Assembly (NCBI RefSeq): GCF_000158035.1
Contig: NZ_EQ973495.1
Location: 513,606 to 568,871 of the forward strand
Source of the DNA: Bacteroides cellulosilyticus DSM 14838
GTDB lineage: Bacteria > Bacteroidota > Bacteroidia > Bacteroidales > Bacteroidaceae
Length of the DNA stretch: 55,266 nucleotides
Reading direction: 5' to 3'
Position 1 is the first letter of the stretch. Each line of letters opens with the position of its first letter. The translations under genes and the position numbers were made by a program. Below the pieces are notes generated by a model. The model had not been told where the DNA came from, did not search any database, and saw only the letters and a list, made by a program, of their open reading frames with translations. This document shows, piece after piece, positions 28,519 through 38,051 of the stretch.

Positions 28519-28568
28519 GAAAGTTGGCTGCGCATCATAAATCATAAATTATAAATCATAAATCTCCT

Positions 28569-29117
28569 ATGCTTTATTTTCAGTTATTCTATACATTCTT
28601 CAAAATAGGCCTTTTCGGCTTTGGCGGCGGATATGCCATGCTTTCGATGATACAAGGTGAAGTAGTCACACGCTACGGGTGGTTGACACCACAAGAGTTT
28701 ACAGATATTGTAGCTATCAGTCAAATGACTCCCGGACCTATCGGAATCAACTCGGCAACGTATGTAGGCTTCACGGCTACCGGAAGTATATGGGGTTCTG
28801 TCATCGCTACTTTTGCCGTAGTACTTCCTTCATTCATCCTGATGTTAGTTATCAGTAAGTTTTTCCTGAAATACCAGAAACATCCGGCTGTTGAAGCAGT
28901 ATTCAGTGGATTGCGCCCGGCAGTGGTAGGGCTACTGGCATCAGCGGCCCTGGTATTAATGAATACAGAGAATTTTAGTTCACCTAAAGAAGATATGTAC
29001 TCGTTTATCGTCAGTTGCATCATCTTCCTGGTGGCTTTTGTGGGTACCCGGAAATATAAAGTCAATCCGATAGTGATGATTATAGGCTGCGGAATAGCAG
29101 GTTTCATATTGTATTAA
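28569..29117 (+). CDS. Chromate transporter family, second half-size subunit
   Basis: A 182-residue partner of the preceding protein, same length, with FFKIGLFGFGGGYAMLSMI and AISQMTPGPIGINSATYVGF at matching places. The two halves are clearly homologous to each other but diverged, as expected for a heteromeric split CHR transporter with opposite membrane orientation. The 50-base gap between the genes is mostly repeated ATAAATC-like sequence. The gene ends at the bidirectional terminator 29119-29151. Confidence 0.88.
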   Translation: MLYFQLFYTFFKIGLFGFGGGYAMLSMIQGEVVTRYGWLTPQEFTDIVAISQMTPGPIGINSATYVGFTATGSIWGSVIATFAVVLPSFILMLVISKFFLKYQKHPAVEAVFSGLRPAVVGLLASAALVLMNTENFSSPKEDMYSFIVSCIIFLVAFVGTRKYKVNPIVMIIGCGIAGFILY

Positions 29118-29118
29118 C

Positions 29119-29151
29119 AAAAAAGGTGAAGCTTATAGCTTCACCTTTTTT
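29119..29151. terminator. Bidirectional terminator that includes the stop codon of the convergent gene
   Basis: Perfect 14-base stem AAAAAAGGTGAAGC (29119-29132) and its complement (29138-29151) around a 5-base loop. T-runs occur on the 3' side in both directions. The stop codon of the minus-strand gene at 29133-29135 lies in the loop, so the last five sense codons of that gene are half of the hairpin. Confidence 0.9.
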
Positions 29152-30638
29152 GCCACTATCTTCGACTCATTATGCAGTCGGTCGAGTGCTGTTACCACAT
29201 AGCGATATTTAGTCTTTCCATTTTCATAGGGTAACTTATAGAAGTTATCCCGCGTGATGGCTACAATATGAGAAGGATCACTGATGTCCACTTTCTCTTT
29301 AGCATCGAAACGGTAAATCACATACTGTACGGCACGATCCATTTCATCCTTATACTTCGGTGCTGTCCAGAACAAAAGATACCCATCTTCTGTCCACACC
29401 GGTTTCATCTTGCGCACTTTATCCGGCGCTTCATTATCCATGAAATCAAAAACAGGAGGCAAGGCGGGATATTTGTGGTATTCAGCCATCAAAGCATCAC
29501 GATACTTTCCGGCATTCTCCACCACTGCACTTGCAGGCCACTGACAACTTCCGCCAATCGTCTGATAAGCACGTTGCAACGCCATCTTACGTGGAAGCTG
29601 GTTCATGGAAGGAGTCTGCGGATCAGCATTCTGCACCGTATTCATTACCGACTGACCGATGAACAAAGGACGATTTTCCGTATTCTTTGCCCACCACTTC
29701 ACCAATGTCTCATAATCAGCTACCGGATGACCTATCTGCCAGTATATCTGCGGAATGTTATAGTCTATCCAACCTTCACGGGCCCAAAGAAGCACATCAG
29801 CATAAAGATCATCATAGTTTTGCAAACCATTGGTCTTACTACCCAGCGGATCACTCTTCTGATTACGGTAAATACCAAACGGAGAAACACCGAACTTAAC
29901 CCACGGCTTCAATTCGCGCACTGTCTCATGAATTTTCTTTATCAACACATTGACATTACTGCGACGCCAATCCGCTTTATTAGAAAATCCACCGCCATAA
30001 CGGGCAAAGCTGGCATCATCCGGGAAGTCTACTCCCTGTTTAGGATAAGGGTAGAAATAATCATCCATATGAATAGCATCAACATCGTAGCGGGAAACAA
30101 TATCCGTAATCACCATACAGATGTGGCGACGGCTTTCCGGCAATGCAGGGTCGAAATAGACTTGGTCACCGTAAGTAACAAACCATTCGGGATGGATATT
30201 ATAAACATGGCCCGGCGCCAATTCATTCTTCAGTGAAGTCTTCACACGATAAGGATTAATCCAGGCATGAAACTCCATACCACGCTTGTGGCACTCTTCA
30301 ATCATAAATTCCATGGGATCCCAATAAGGATTGGGTGCTTGTCCCTGTACACCGGTCAGAAAGCGGCTCCACGGTTCCAGTTGCGAAGCATAAAGAGCAT
30401 CGGCTTCGGGACGTACCTGAAAGATAATGGCATTAATGCCTGCCTCTTGCAGGGAGTTCAACTGACTGATCAGGGTCTGTTTCAACTTCTCGGTGGGAAT
30501 TCCGCGGAATTGTCCGTTAACAGCTTGTATCCAGGCTGCACGAAATTCACGTTTGGGGTATCTTTCGGGTTGGAATTGCGCTGCCACTGTCAGAGAAAAG
30601 AGCAGGGCACATACGCACAAAAGGGTTCTTACTTTCAT
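29133..30638 (-). CDS. GHL10 (DUF187) family secreted glycoside hydrolase-like protein
   Basis: A 501-residue protein with a cleavable signal peptide (LFSLTVAAQF). Residues about 30-340 form the GHL10 TIM-barrel-like domain: EFRAAWIQAVNG near the start, IIFQVRPEADALY, EFHAWINPYR and the family block HMDDYFYPYP, which holds probable active-site Asp residues. The C-terminus is a fibronectin-III-like module. The family is related to the alpha-amylase and hydrolase clans and is thought to act on cell-wall or envelope glycans; no substrate is established. It lies 26 bases after a histidine kinase gene on the same strand. A second member is at 38052-39527. Confidence 0.88.
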   Translation of the reverse strand: MKVRTLLCVCALLFSLTVAAQFQPERYPKREFRAAWIQAVNGQFRGIPTEKLKQTLISQLNSLQEAGINAIIFQVRPEADALYASQLEPWSRFLTGVQGQAPNPYWDPMEFMIEECHKRGMEFHAWINPYRVKTSLKNELAPGHVYNIHPEWFVTYGDQVYFDPALPESRRHICMVITDIVSRYDVDAIHMDDYFYPYPKQGVDFPDDASFARYGGGFSNKADWRRSNVNVLIKKIHETVRELKPWVKFGVSPFGIYRNQKSDPLGSKTNGLQNYDDLYADVLLWAREGWIDYNIPQIYWQIGHPVADYETLVKWWAKNTENRPLFIGQSVMNTVQNADPQTPSMNQLPRKMALQRAYQTIGGSCQWPASAVVENAGKYRDALMAEYHKYPALPPVFDFMDNEAPDKVRKMKPVWTEDGYLLFWTAPKYKDEMDRAVQYVIYRFDAKEKVDISDPSHIVAITRDNFYKLPYENGKTKYRYVVTALDRLHNESKIVAKKVKL

Positions 30639-30664
30639 TCTTTATAAAATCTGATTAGGGTTTA

Positions 30665-32602
30665 TCAATTCATTGGCCATTCAACAACTACACGGACACC
30701 ACTATTGTACGAAGTATCCAGGTAAATCTTTCCATCTACAATATCCATCACCTGACGGGCAATGGAAAGTCCCAGACCTGTACCGGGAGTAAAGCTATCT
30801 ACTTTAAAGAAACGCTCGAAAACAGTTTCCTGATATTGCGGTTCAATGCCGATACCAGTATCTTCTATTATGAAACGTATGATATTATTCTCCTTATCTT
30901 CCTCGCATTGCAGACGGATCACACCCTTTTCGGTAAATTTCCCGGCATTATCCAACAAAAGGGTAAGCACACGTTTCATCCAGGCTCGTACCGTCTGTAT
31001 CACCGGGACATCCGGAGAGGGAACCCATTGCAGTTCCACACCTTCTTTCTGCTTCCCACCCAACTCATCTATACATTCAAGACAGCAGGCATTCACATCC
31101 ACCGCTTCTTTGGGCATATCCGCAGTCTGTGAGTCCATATCGGCAATATCTATAATATTATCAATCAGTTCTAACAAATAAGCACTGTTCTTCTCTACCT
31201 GACTGGAATATTCACGGGCATCTTCCACATCCAAGCCTTCTTCGGCAAGCAATGCAGAAAAACCTACTACAGAATTAAGCGGTGTACGCAACTCATGCGT
31301 GACGTGCTGGATGAACGAACTCTTAATGCGCCCCATCTTTTGCAATTCCTTACGAGCAACATCCAGTTTCCGGTTCATGGAAAGAGTACGAATATAAAGG
31401 TAAGTAACCAATATCAATAGCAGCAATATCACACAACCCGCCCCAAACACAAAAGCCAGACGCTCACGGCTCATTTTCTCACTCAGTTCCAGCTTCTCCA
31501 TCTTCAGACGGTCAACCTCAAACTGAGCGGTATATTTGTTCAGCTGTTCATCCATCTCTGCCGTACGCACAGAATCATTCAACTGAGAATACTCTGCAAA
31601 AGCACGACATGCCTCCTTGTAATGTCCGGTCTGTTCCAGCATAATGGCTTTTTGCCGGTAGTTTCCCGGATAATAATTGCCTATCGAACGCTGGTAATCA
31701 ATCAGAGAATCCATATAAGCCACGGCATTGCCTATGTTACCCAAGATCTGACTGCACATAATTTTATAGCCGAACCAGCCCTCCTGTGAAATAGACTCTT
31801 TATTTTTAAGATAATAAGCATTTGCTTCACGAATATAAGGTGCTGCCGCTTTCTCTCCTTTTATCCCCAAAATAGCAATAACCCGGAACTGATAATAGCG
31901 CATATACAAAGCTTCTCCTATTACAACATCCTTCCCCTCTACTGTCTTCCCCAACTGTCCCAACCGGTCCAGATAAGGCACAGCGTCACTATATGACTGA
32001 CGTGCCAGATAAGTTTGAATGATATTGAGGGAAACGACATAAGCATCACGGTAATATTTGCCTTCTTCAAAGTGCTTCAATGCACTGTCATAATATTCAA
32101 GGCATAGCTTTATATTCTGACCGAACACACGGTGATTATAACCTATACACATTTCACCGGATGCCATGCCGTATTTATCTTTCCGTTTCTCGGCGTCTTT
32201 GCAGAGTAAATCCGTCTCCTTCATCACCTCTTCCTGCATCCCTTTTTCGGTCATTCGCTGGATGTACTGCCTCCATGCCTGATAGCGATCGGTATTACGG
32301 TGGCAACGATCTGCCCAGTCCATATATTCATAAGTCACCAGGCGCAAACTGTCCGTATCTCCTAATTCATAATAATGACTGGCAAGAATAGCATAAGCGT
32401 CACTGATATTAGCCGTATCCTTCCGTTCTTTTGCCAATTCAAGGAAGTGCATACCCAAAGGCAGAAAATTCGGTTTACCATTCGCTTTCCGTACACTGTC
32501 GGCAAGCGATTTCAGATCAATTGTATCTTGTCCCATAACTGTCCCGAAACAAGAAAACAAGCATACCAACATGGCACACAGGCATATCCGAGGGTATTGC
32601 AT
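30665..32602 (-). CDS. Sensor histidine kinase with periplasmic TPR-like domain
   Basis: A 645-residue membrane kinase. A signal peptide ends near TVMGQ. Residues about 30-350 form helical TPR-like repeats (for example YDSALKHFEEGKYYRDAY). A coiled segment precedes the single membrane helix at about 383-405. The phosphoacceptor is His436 in THELRTPLNS. The ATP-binding blocks are LLDNAGKF, EDTGIGIE and GTGLGLSIARQ. There is no receiver or DNA-binding domain and no response-regulator gene next to it, so its partner must be elsewhere. The GHL10 gene follows 26 bases on in the same direction, so the two are probably cotranscribed. Confidence 0.9.
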   Translation of the reverse strand: MQYPRICLCAMLVCLFSCFGTVMGQDTIDLKSLADSVRKANGKPNFLPLGMHFLELAKERKDTANISDAYAILASHYYELGDTDSLRLVTYEYMDWADRCHRNTDRYQAWRQYIQRMTEKGMQEEVMKETDLLCKDAEKRKDKYGMASGEMCIGYNHRVFGQNIKLCLEYYDSALKHFEEGKYYRDAYVVSLNIIQTYLARQSYSDAVPYLDRLGQLGKTVEGKDVVIGEALYMRYYQFRVIAILGIKGEKAAAPYIREANAYYLKNKESISQEGWFGYKIMCSQILGNIGNAVAYMDSLIDYQRSIGNYYPGNYRQKAIMLEQTGHYKEACRAFAEYSQLNDSVRTAEMDEQLNKYTAQFEVDRLKMEKLELSEKMSRERLAFVFGAGCVILLLLILVTYLYIRTLSMNRKLDVARKELQKMGRIKSSFIQHVTHELRTPLNSVVGFSALLAEEGLDVEDAREYSSQVEKNSAYLLELIDNIIDIADMDSQTADMPKEAVDVNACCLECIDELGGKQKEGVELQWVPSPDVPVIQTVRAWMKRVLTLLLDNAGKFTEKGVIRLQCEEDKENNIIRFIIEDTGIGIEPQYQETVFERFFKVDSFTPGTGLGLSIARQVMDIVDGKIYLDTSYNSGVRVVVEWPMN

Positions 32603-32726
32603 AAGGATGATTGGTTTTTAAAATGCGCATAAAAATAGTGCTTTTCCCGCTTGTATGTCAGCAACTATTTAAAAGTATAACAAATCTTAACCTGCCAATC
32701 ATTATACATATTTGAATTGCAGTGAT

Positions 32727-32734
32727 TATCTTTG
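32727..32734 (+). promoter_or_regulatory. -7 promoter box before uvrA
   Basis: Perfect TATCTTTG. No good -33 box lies 19-21 bases upstream; the nearest TTTG at 32711-32714 is too close. The start codon at 32765 is 31 bases downstream. Confidence 0.5.
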
Positions 32735-32764
32735 CAACTTAAATTCACTTTAGTGACTCAGATT

Positions 32765-35542
32765 ATGACCAAAAACAACTCCATACTCATCAAAGGCGCA
32801 CGCGTCAACAACCTGAAAAATATAGACGTAGAAATACCCCGAAACAAACTTGTTGTCATCACCGGGTTGTCCGGTTCAGGTAAATCCTCCCTGGCATTCG
32901 ACACACTTTATGCTGAGGGACAACGTCGTTATGTAGAAAGTCTGAGCAGTTATGCCCGCCAGTTCCTGGGACGTATGAGCAAGCCTGAATGTGACTTTAT
33001 CAAAGGGATTCCGCCTGCCATCGCCATAGAACAGAAGGTGAGCAGCCGCAATCCACGCTCCACTGTCGGCACCTCTACCGAAATATACGAATACCTGCGA
33101 TTATTGTATGCCCGTATCGGACGGACATTCAGCCCCATTAGCGGAGAGGAAGTAAAAAAACATTCCACTGAAGATATCGTAAACTGTATGTTAGGCTATC
33201 CGGAAGGGACAAGATACACAGTGCTCGCTCCGATACTACTGCGTGAAGACCGCACAATGAAACAACAACTGGACATTGATATGAAGCAGGGCTTCAACCG
33301 TCTGGAAGTAAATGGAGAGATGATACGCATTGATGAATATGAACCCAAGAAAGGAGATACCGTTTTTTTATTGATAGACCGTATGGTAGCATCCAAAGAA
33401 AAAGATGCGGTCAGCCGACTGACGGACTCTGCCGAAACGGCGATGTACGAAGGCGACGGTGCCTGTCTGCTCCGGTTCTATCAGCCTGACGGAACCACCA
33501 GCCTGTATCGCTTCAGCACCAAATTCGAAGCAGACGGTATTGCTTTTGAAGAGCCGAGCGACCAGATGTTTTCCTTCAACTCCCCCATCGGTGCCTGTCC
33601 TGAGTGCGAAGGTTTCGGTAAAGTAATCGGTATTGATGAACATCTGGTGGTTCCCAACCGTTCGCTGTCCGTTTACGACGGTGCTGTTGTCTGTTGGCGT
33701 GGCGAAGTGATGGGTGAATGGAAAGATATGGTGATACGAGGTGCCGAAAAAGCCGGATTCCCCATCTTTACACCTTACTATGAGCTGACGGACGCACAAC
33801 GCCGGATGCTATGGGAAGGCACTCCTTACTTCCAGGGTATCAACGCCTTCTTTAAGATGGTGCAGGAAAATCAGTACAAGATACAATATCGCGTGATGTT
33901 GGCACGTTATCGTGGCAAAACACTGTGTCCGAAGTGCCATGGCACCCGCTTAAAACCCGAAGCCAGCTATGTACGAGTAGGAGGACGAAATATTTCCCAA
34001 CTCGTAGATCTGCCGATTACGGAGTTGAAAAACTTCTTCGATAACCTGCAACTGGATAAGCACGACAAAGATGTTGCTACCCGTATTCTCATGGAAATCA
34101 ACAGTCGTATCCGCTTCCTTCTCGATGTCGGATTGGGATATCTGACACTGAATCGTCTCAGCAACTCGCTTTCGGGTGGTGAGAGCCAACGTATTAATCT
34201 AGCCACTTCACTGGGCAGCAGCCTGGTAGGTTCACTCTATATCCTTGACGAGCCCAGTATCGGACTACACAGTCGCGATACCGACAAGTTGATACACGTA
34301 TTGCGTCAATTGCAACAACTGGGTAATACGGTTGTCATCGTGGAACATGACGAAGAAATCATTCGTGCAGCGGATTACATCATAGATATCGGGCCGAAAG
34401 CCGGCCGCCTGGGCGGACAAGTGGTCTATCAGGGAGATATGAAAGATTTGCAGCCGAACAGCGACAGCTACACCGTTCGTTATCTGCTGGGAGAAGAAGA
34501 AATTCCTGTCCCGGAACATCGCCGCCCATGGAATAACTACATAGAACTGACCGGGGCACGCGAAAATAACCTAAAAGGGGTAAACGTGCGCTTTCCTCTG
34601 AATGTAATGACTGTAGTGACCGGCGTCAGCGGATCGGGAAAGAGTACCCTGGTACGTGATATCTTCTTCCGTGCCCTGAAACGCGAACTGGATGAGTGCA
34701 GCGAACGTCCGGGCGAATTCGCTTCTATCGGCGGTGACCTGCAAAACCTGCGAAATGTAGAATTTGTAGATCAGAACCCTATTGGCAAATCCAGTCGTTC
34801 AAATCCTGTAACTTATATCAAGGCTTACGACGAAATCCGCAAACTATGGGCAGATCAACCACTTGCCAAACAAATGGGATACACTGCCGGCTACTTTTCA
34901 TTCAACAGTGAGGGCGGACGTTGCGAAGAATGTAAAGGTGACGGAACCATCACAGTAGAAATGCAATTCATGGCCGACTTGGTGTTGGAATGTGAAACCT
35001 GCCACGGGAAACGCTTCAAAGCTGATACACTGGAGGTTAAGTTCCATGATGCTAACATCTACGATGTACTGGAAATGACCGTGAACCAAGCTATAGAGTT
35101 CTTCACTAAACACGGACAGAAGAAGATAGTAAAAAAACTCGCTCCACTACAAGATGTAGGATTAGGCTACATCAAACTGGGACAGTCTTCCTCTACCCTT
35201 TCAGGTGGTGAAAACCAACGCGTGAAGCTGGCTTATTACCTCAGTCAGGAAAAGGCAGACCCTACCCTGTTCATCTTCGACGAACCGACCACAGGACTAC
35301 ATTTCCATGATATTCGCAAATTATTGGAAGCTTTCGATGCCCTGATATTACGTGGACACTCCATCGTAATCATCGAGCATAACATGGACGTTATCAAGTG
35401 TGCCGACTATGTGATAGACCTCGGACCGGAAGGTGGTGACAAAGGTGGAAATCTGGTAGCGGCAGGTACACCGGAAGAAGTGGCAAAATGTGCGGCAAGT
35501 TATACAGGACAATTCCTGCAAGAAAAACTGCACATGAAATAA
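32765..35542 (+). CDS. uvrA: Excinuclease ABC subunit A
   Basis: A 925-residue UvrA with two ABC modules. The first Walker A is GLSGSGKS at about residues 34-41 and the first signature is SLSGGESQR. The second Walker A is GVSGSGKST and the second signature is TLSGGENQR with Walker [10 protein letters not shown]. Zinc-finger Cys pairs are present as [22 protein letters not shown] and CETCHG. UvrA finds bulky DNA damage and loads UvrB in nucleotide-excision repair. I place the start at 32765 because the -7 box at 32727-32734 overlaps the longer frame's start. Many Bacteroides carry two UvrA genes; which of the two this is cannot be settled here. The 22-base array B begins 12 bases after the stop. 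Confidence 0.95.
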   Translation: MTKNNSILIKGARVNNLKNIDVEIPRNKLVVITGLSGSGKSSLAFDTLYAEGQRRYVESLSSYARQFLGRMSKPECDFIKGIPPAIAIEQKVSSRNPRSTVGTSTEIYEYLRLLYARIGRTFSPISGEEVKKHSTEDIVNCMLGYPEGTRYTVLAPILLREDRTMKQQLDIDMKQGFNRLEVNGEMIRIDEYEPKKGDTVFLLIDRMVASKEKDAVSRLTDSAETAMYEGDGACLLRFYQPDGTTSLYRFSTKFEADGIAFEEPSDQMFSFNSPIGACPECEGFGKVIGIDEHLVVPNRSLSVYDGAVVCWRGEVMGEWKDMVIRGAEKAGFPIFTPYYELTDAQRRMLWEGTPYFQGINAFFKMVQENQYKIQYRVMLARYRGKTLCPKCHGTRLKPEASYVRVGGRNISQLVDLPITELKNFFDNLQLDKHDKDVATRILMEINSRIRFLLDVGLGYLTLNRLSNSLSGGESQRINLATSLGSSLVGSLYILDEPSIGLHSRDTDKLIHVLRQLQQLGNTVVIVEHDEEIIRAADYIIDIGPKAGRLGGQVVYQGDMKDLQPNSDSYTVRYLLGEEEIPVPEHRRPWNNYIELTGARENNLKGVNVRFPLNVMTVVTGVSGSGKSTLVRDIFFRALKRELDECSERPGEFASIGGDLQNLRNVEFVDQNPIGKSSRSNPVTYIKAYDEIRKLWADQPLAKQMGYTAGYFSFNSEGGRCEECKGDGTITVEMQFMADLVLECETCHGKRFKADTLEVKFHDANIYDVLEMTVNQAIEFFTKHGQKKIVKKLAPLQDVGLGYIKLGQSSSTLSGGENQRVKLAYYLSQEKADPTLFIFDEPTTGLHFHDIRKLLEAFDALILRGHSIVIIEHNMDVIKCADYVIDLGPEGGDKGGNLVAAGTPEEVAKCAASYTGQFLQEKLHMK

Positions 35543-35554
35543 TTGAGTGAAACT

Positions 35555-35664
35555 CATCTCATGAGACGGATTATTCTGTCTCGTGAGATAAAAATATCCG
35601 TCCCATGAGATAAAAAAAATCGTCCCACAAGACAAATTGTTTTATCTCATAGGACAATTTATAA
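35555..35664. repeat. 22-base degenerate tandem repeat array B (3' of uvrA)
   Basis: Five units begin at 35555, 35577, 35599, 35621 and 35643, all exactly 22 bases apart. Each has a core close to the palindrome TCTCATGAGA followed by an A/T-rich stretch of about 12 bases. Cores read TCTCATGAGA, TCTCGTGAGA, TCCCATGAGA, TCCCACAAGA and TCTCATAGGA. The array fills most of the space between the convergent ends of uvrA and the beta-barrel gene. Each core can form a small hairpin and can pair with any other unit. Confidence 0.85.
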
Positions 35665-35721
35665 TAATCTGCAAAGCGGAAAAATCTTAGCTTGCTTTAT
35701 TCATAGCAGGAGTTATGTAAG

Positions 35722-36207
35722 TTAGAAGTAGAAACCGAAACCAACCTTCAGACCAAATACCGAACGGTCACCGTTTACGTTCCAATACACAGCCGGCTCA
35801 AGTGTCACCGTCCTCGACAGAAAGAAAGCGTACCCTGCTTCCGCACCGAAAGAAAACTTGGTATCATCGCTTGTCCCCCAATCCCAACGGTCTACGTTGA
35901 CATCAGCACCCAGATATAGACCAATCTTACTGAAATAATAACGACCGCCCACACCGAGTGTATAAACATCCGTATCACCTCCTTTTTCATTCCATTTGGC
36001 TCCTGCATGTATCAATAACGCCACATTATCCAGCAGAAACGCACCACCTTTGGCTTCAATGCCAAATGAAGTCTTGTCTGTCTCTGTATTATGCGACAAA
36101 CCTAAGCCGGAAATCGACGGATTCAAGATCCACTTTCCTTTTTCAAATTGTGCCTGGGCAGCCACTGTGGCCACAAGCAGACAAACGAGTAATGCTAATT
36201 TTTTCAT
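35722..36207 (-). CDS. Small outer-membrane beta-barrel protein
   Basis: A 161-residue protein with a signal peptide cut after QAQ (about residue 20). The rest has alternating hydrophobic strands with Gly and aromatic residues, for example VGGRYYFSKIGLYLGADVN, and ends in the C-terminal phenylalanine (VGFGFYF) typical of barrels inserted by the BAM complex. It is of the size of eight-stranded OmpA/OmpX-like barrels. It is the third gene of the run cstA, mini-protein, barrel, with 9 bases to the mini-protein. No substrate can be inferred. Confidence 0.82.
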   Translation of the reverse strand: MKKLALLVCLLVATVAAQAQFEKGKWILNPSISGLGLSHNTETDKTSFGIEAKGGAFLLDNVALLIHAGAKWNEKGGDTDVYTLGVGGRYYFSKIGLYLGADVNVDRWDWGTSDDTKFSFGAEAGYAFFLSRTVTLEPAVYWNVNGDRSVFGLKVGFGFYF

Positions 36208-36216
36208 TGTTACTTA

Positions 36217-36450
36217 TTAGTTTTTGGTGTTATTGTACTTTTCATCTTCCTCTCTACGTTTTCGCTGCAAGTCTTCTTTCTTACGCAACACCAACCAGAG
36301 GATAAACACAATGATATAGGATGCTGCAACAGTGACGTATTTTTCCGTATCACTGATAACAGTGTTGCGCGGCAGGAAATAGGCTGCCGTAGCACTCACA
36401 TAGATAAGCAGAGCAATCGTGATGCTTGTAGATTTTTTAAATCTCTTCAT
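36217..36450 (-). CDS. Two-helix mini membrane protein coupled to cstA
   Basis: A 77-residue protein with two hydrophobic helices (about residues 8-25 and 41-58) and a highly charged C-terminal tail (RKKEDLQRKRREEDEKYNN). The start ATG at 36450 overlaps the stop codon of cstA as TAATG, so translation is very likely coupled. I do not recognise a family. From this tight linkage it may be a small accessory or regulator of the CstA transporter. The E. coli CstA-linked small protein YbdD is unrelated in appearance. Confidence 0.75.
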   Translation of the reverse strand: MKRFKKSTSITIALLIYVSATAAYFLPRNTVISDTEKYVTVAASYIIVFILWLVLRKKEDLQRKRREEDEKYNNTKN

Positions 36451-37880
36451 TACCAAAGTTTTTTAGTCGTTTTAAAATACCAGATACTAAACCAGAGCAC
36501 AGCTACCACAGCAGCCAGAATGGCAACACCGAGAGCAGTCTGAGGTCCTAAGCCAAAGCCTTCGGGGGCTATACAGATGTATGTTATACAAACAGTTGTC
36601 ATAAATACAGCCGGAACATAAGTTACATAAAAGTAATGCCCTTTCTTTTCACGTACCAGATAGACGGTAATCGCCCAAAGCGTAAAGACGGAAAGCGTCT
36701 GATTGGTCCATGCAAAGTAACGCCAAATCATGTCAAAACCCTCTTTGTCGCTCAAACTGTAGAGCAACAAACCGATAGCAGCGAGAAACATAGGAATACA
36801 TATATACAAACGACGACGCATGGATTTTTGTTCCATTCCGAGGAAGTCTGCCACAATAAGGCGGGCAGAGCGGAAAGCGGTGTCACCACTCGTGATAGGC
36901 GCGGCAATCACACCTAATATAGCAAGGAATCCTCCCACAGTACCGAGCCAATCTTTGGTGATAGCATCCACTACTACGGCAGCATTCGTCTCCCCCATTC
37001 CGTTTTCATGAAAGAAATAGGTGGCAGCTGCCGCCCAAATCAGGGCAACAATACCTTCGGTAATCATAGCACCATAGAACACAGGGCGACCGTGACGTTC
37101 ACTCGTCATACAACGAGCCATTAACGGACTTTGCGTAGCATGGAAACCACTGATAGCACCACAGGCTATGCTGACAAACATAATCGGGAAAATGGGTAGT
37201 TCAACAGCATTAGGGTTCGTATTCTGTAATCCGTCCCAGAATTCCGGTAAGACAGGATGCTTCACATAAAGCATCACCAGTATACCCACCGCCATAAAAA
37301 GCAATGCAACAGCAAAAAGCGGATATATCTTACCTATGATTTTATCAACCGGCAACAAAGTGGCAAAAATATAATAGATAAATACTACTATTATCCAGAA
37401 CGTAACATCCAAAGATTCCGGTGTCAGTTTTGCCAGCAATCCGGCAGGGCCGGCCACAAAGACAGCTCCTACCAATATCATCAAAAGAACTGTAAAACCG
37501 CGCATCACCTGCTTGGTAGTTACTCCCAGATAGCGACCGATGATCTCCGGCAAGCTTTCACCGCCATTACGCAGAGAGAGCATACCTGCCAGGTAATCAT
37601 GTACGGCTCCGGCAAAGATACTGCCGAGCACAATCCACAAATAAGATGATACACCAAATTTAGCCCCCATAATAGCACCGAAGATAGGACCCAAACCGGC
37701 AATATTAAGAAATTGTATCATGAAAATCTTCCAGGTGGGCAAAGGGATATAATCCACCCCATCGGTCTTAGTCAAAGCAGGCGTCTTACGATCGTCAGGG
37801 CCGAAAATATGTTCGATGAAACGCCCGTAAAGAAAATAACCTGCTATTAATGCCAACAGGCAAAGCGTAAATGTAATCAT
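36450..37880 (-). CDS. cstA: Carbon starvation protein CstA family transporter
   Basis: A 476-residue polytopic inner-membrane protein with at least 11 helices. The start ITFTLCLLALIAGYFLYG, then GPIFGAIMGAKFG, GGESLPEIIGRYLG and the diagnostic block GFHATQSPLMARCMTSE identify the CstA family. E. coli members import pyruvate or peptides under starvation. It is shorter than E. coli CstA (about 700 residues), as usual for the Bacteroides form. A promoter lies at 37910-37940. The downstream mini-protein and barrel genes are likely cotranscribed. Confidence 0.92.
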   Translation of the reverse strand: MITFTLCLLALIAGYFLYGRFIEHIFGPDDRKTPALTKTDGVDYIPLPTWKIFMIQFLNIAGLGPIFGAIMGAKFGVSSYLWIVLGSIFAGAVHDYLAGMLSLRNGGESLPEIIGRYLGVTTKQVMRGFTVLLMILVGAVFVAGPAGLLAKLTPESLDVTFWIIVVFIYYIFATLLPVDKIIGKIYPLFAVALLFMAVGILVMLYVKHPVLPEFWDGLQNTNPNAVELPIFPIMFVSIACGAISGFHATQSPLMARCMTSERHGRPVFYGAMITEGIVALIWAAAATYFFHENGMGETNAAVVVDAITKDWLGTVGGFLAILGVIAAPITSGDTAFRSARLIVADFLGMEQKSMRRRLYICIPMFLAAIGLLLYSLSDKEGFDMIWRYFAWTNQTLSVFTLWAITVYLVREKKGHYFYVTYVPAVFMTTVCITYICIAPEGFGLGPQTALGVAILAAVVAVLWFSIWYFKTTKKLW

Positions 37881-37909
37881 GGTGCGTTATTCATTATTTT
37901 TAATGGACG

Positions 37910-37940
37910 CAAATGTAATAGTTTCTAAGGAAACTGCACA
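37910..37940 (-). promoter_or_regulatory. Promoter of the cstA operon
   Basis: On the minus strand a perfect -7 box TACATTTG lies at 37910-37917 and a -33-like TGTG at 37937-37940, 19 bases apart. The start codon at 37880 is 30 bases downstream of the -7 box. Confidence 0.65.
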
Positions 37941-38051
37941 ACATTCTCAAGTGTTTTACTTATCTTCGCCGCTAAAAATGACAGAAATAAAGAAGGAAAA
38001 GAGAATTTGTTTAGAATAAGTATTAGGTATTACAATAAAATCTCTATCAAC

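Noticed and set aside
28519..28568. Repeat array in the ATAAATC-rich gap between the two CHR genes
   Set aside because: It is short, low-complexity A/T sequence without a steady period.
29268..30236. 322-codon plus-strand frame opposite the GHL10 gene
   Set aside because: Antisense shadow of a conserved secreted protein; no promoter, ribosome site or recognisable domain.
35555..35664. CRISPR array
   Set aside because: The 22-base period contains the whole repeat; there are no unique spacers of constant length between conserved repeats.
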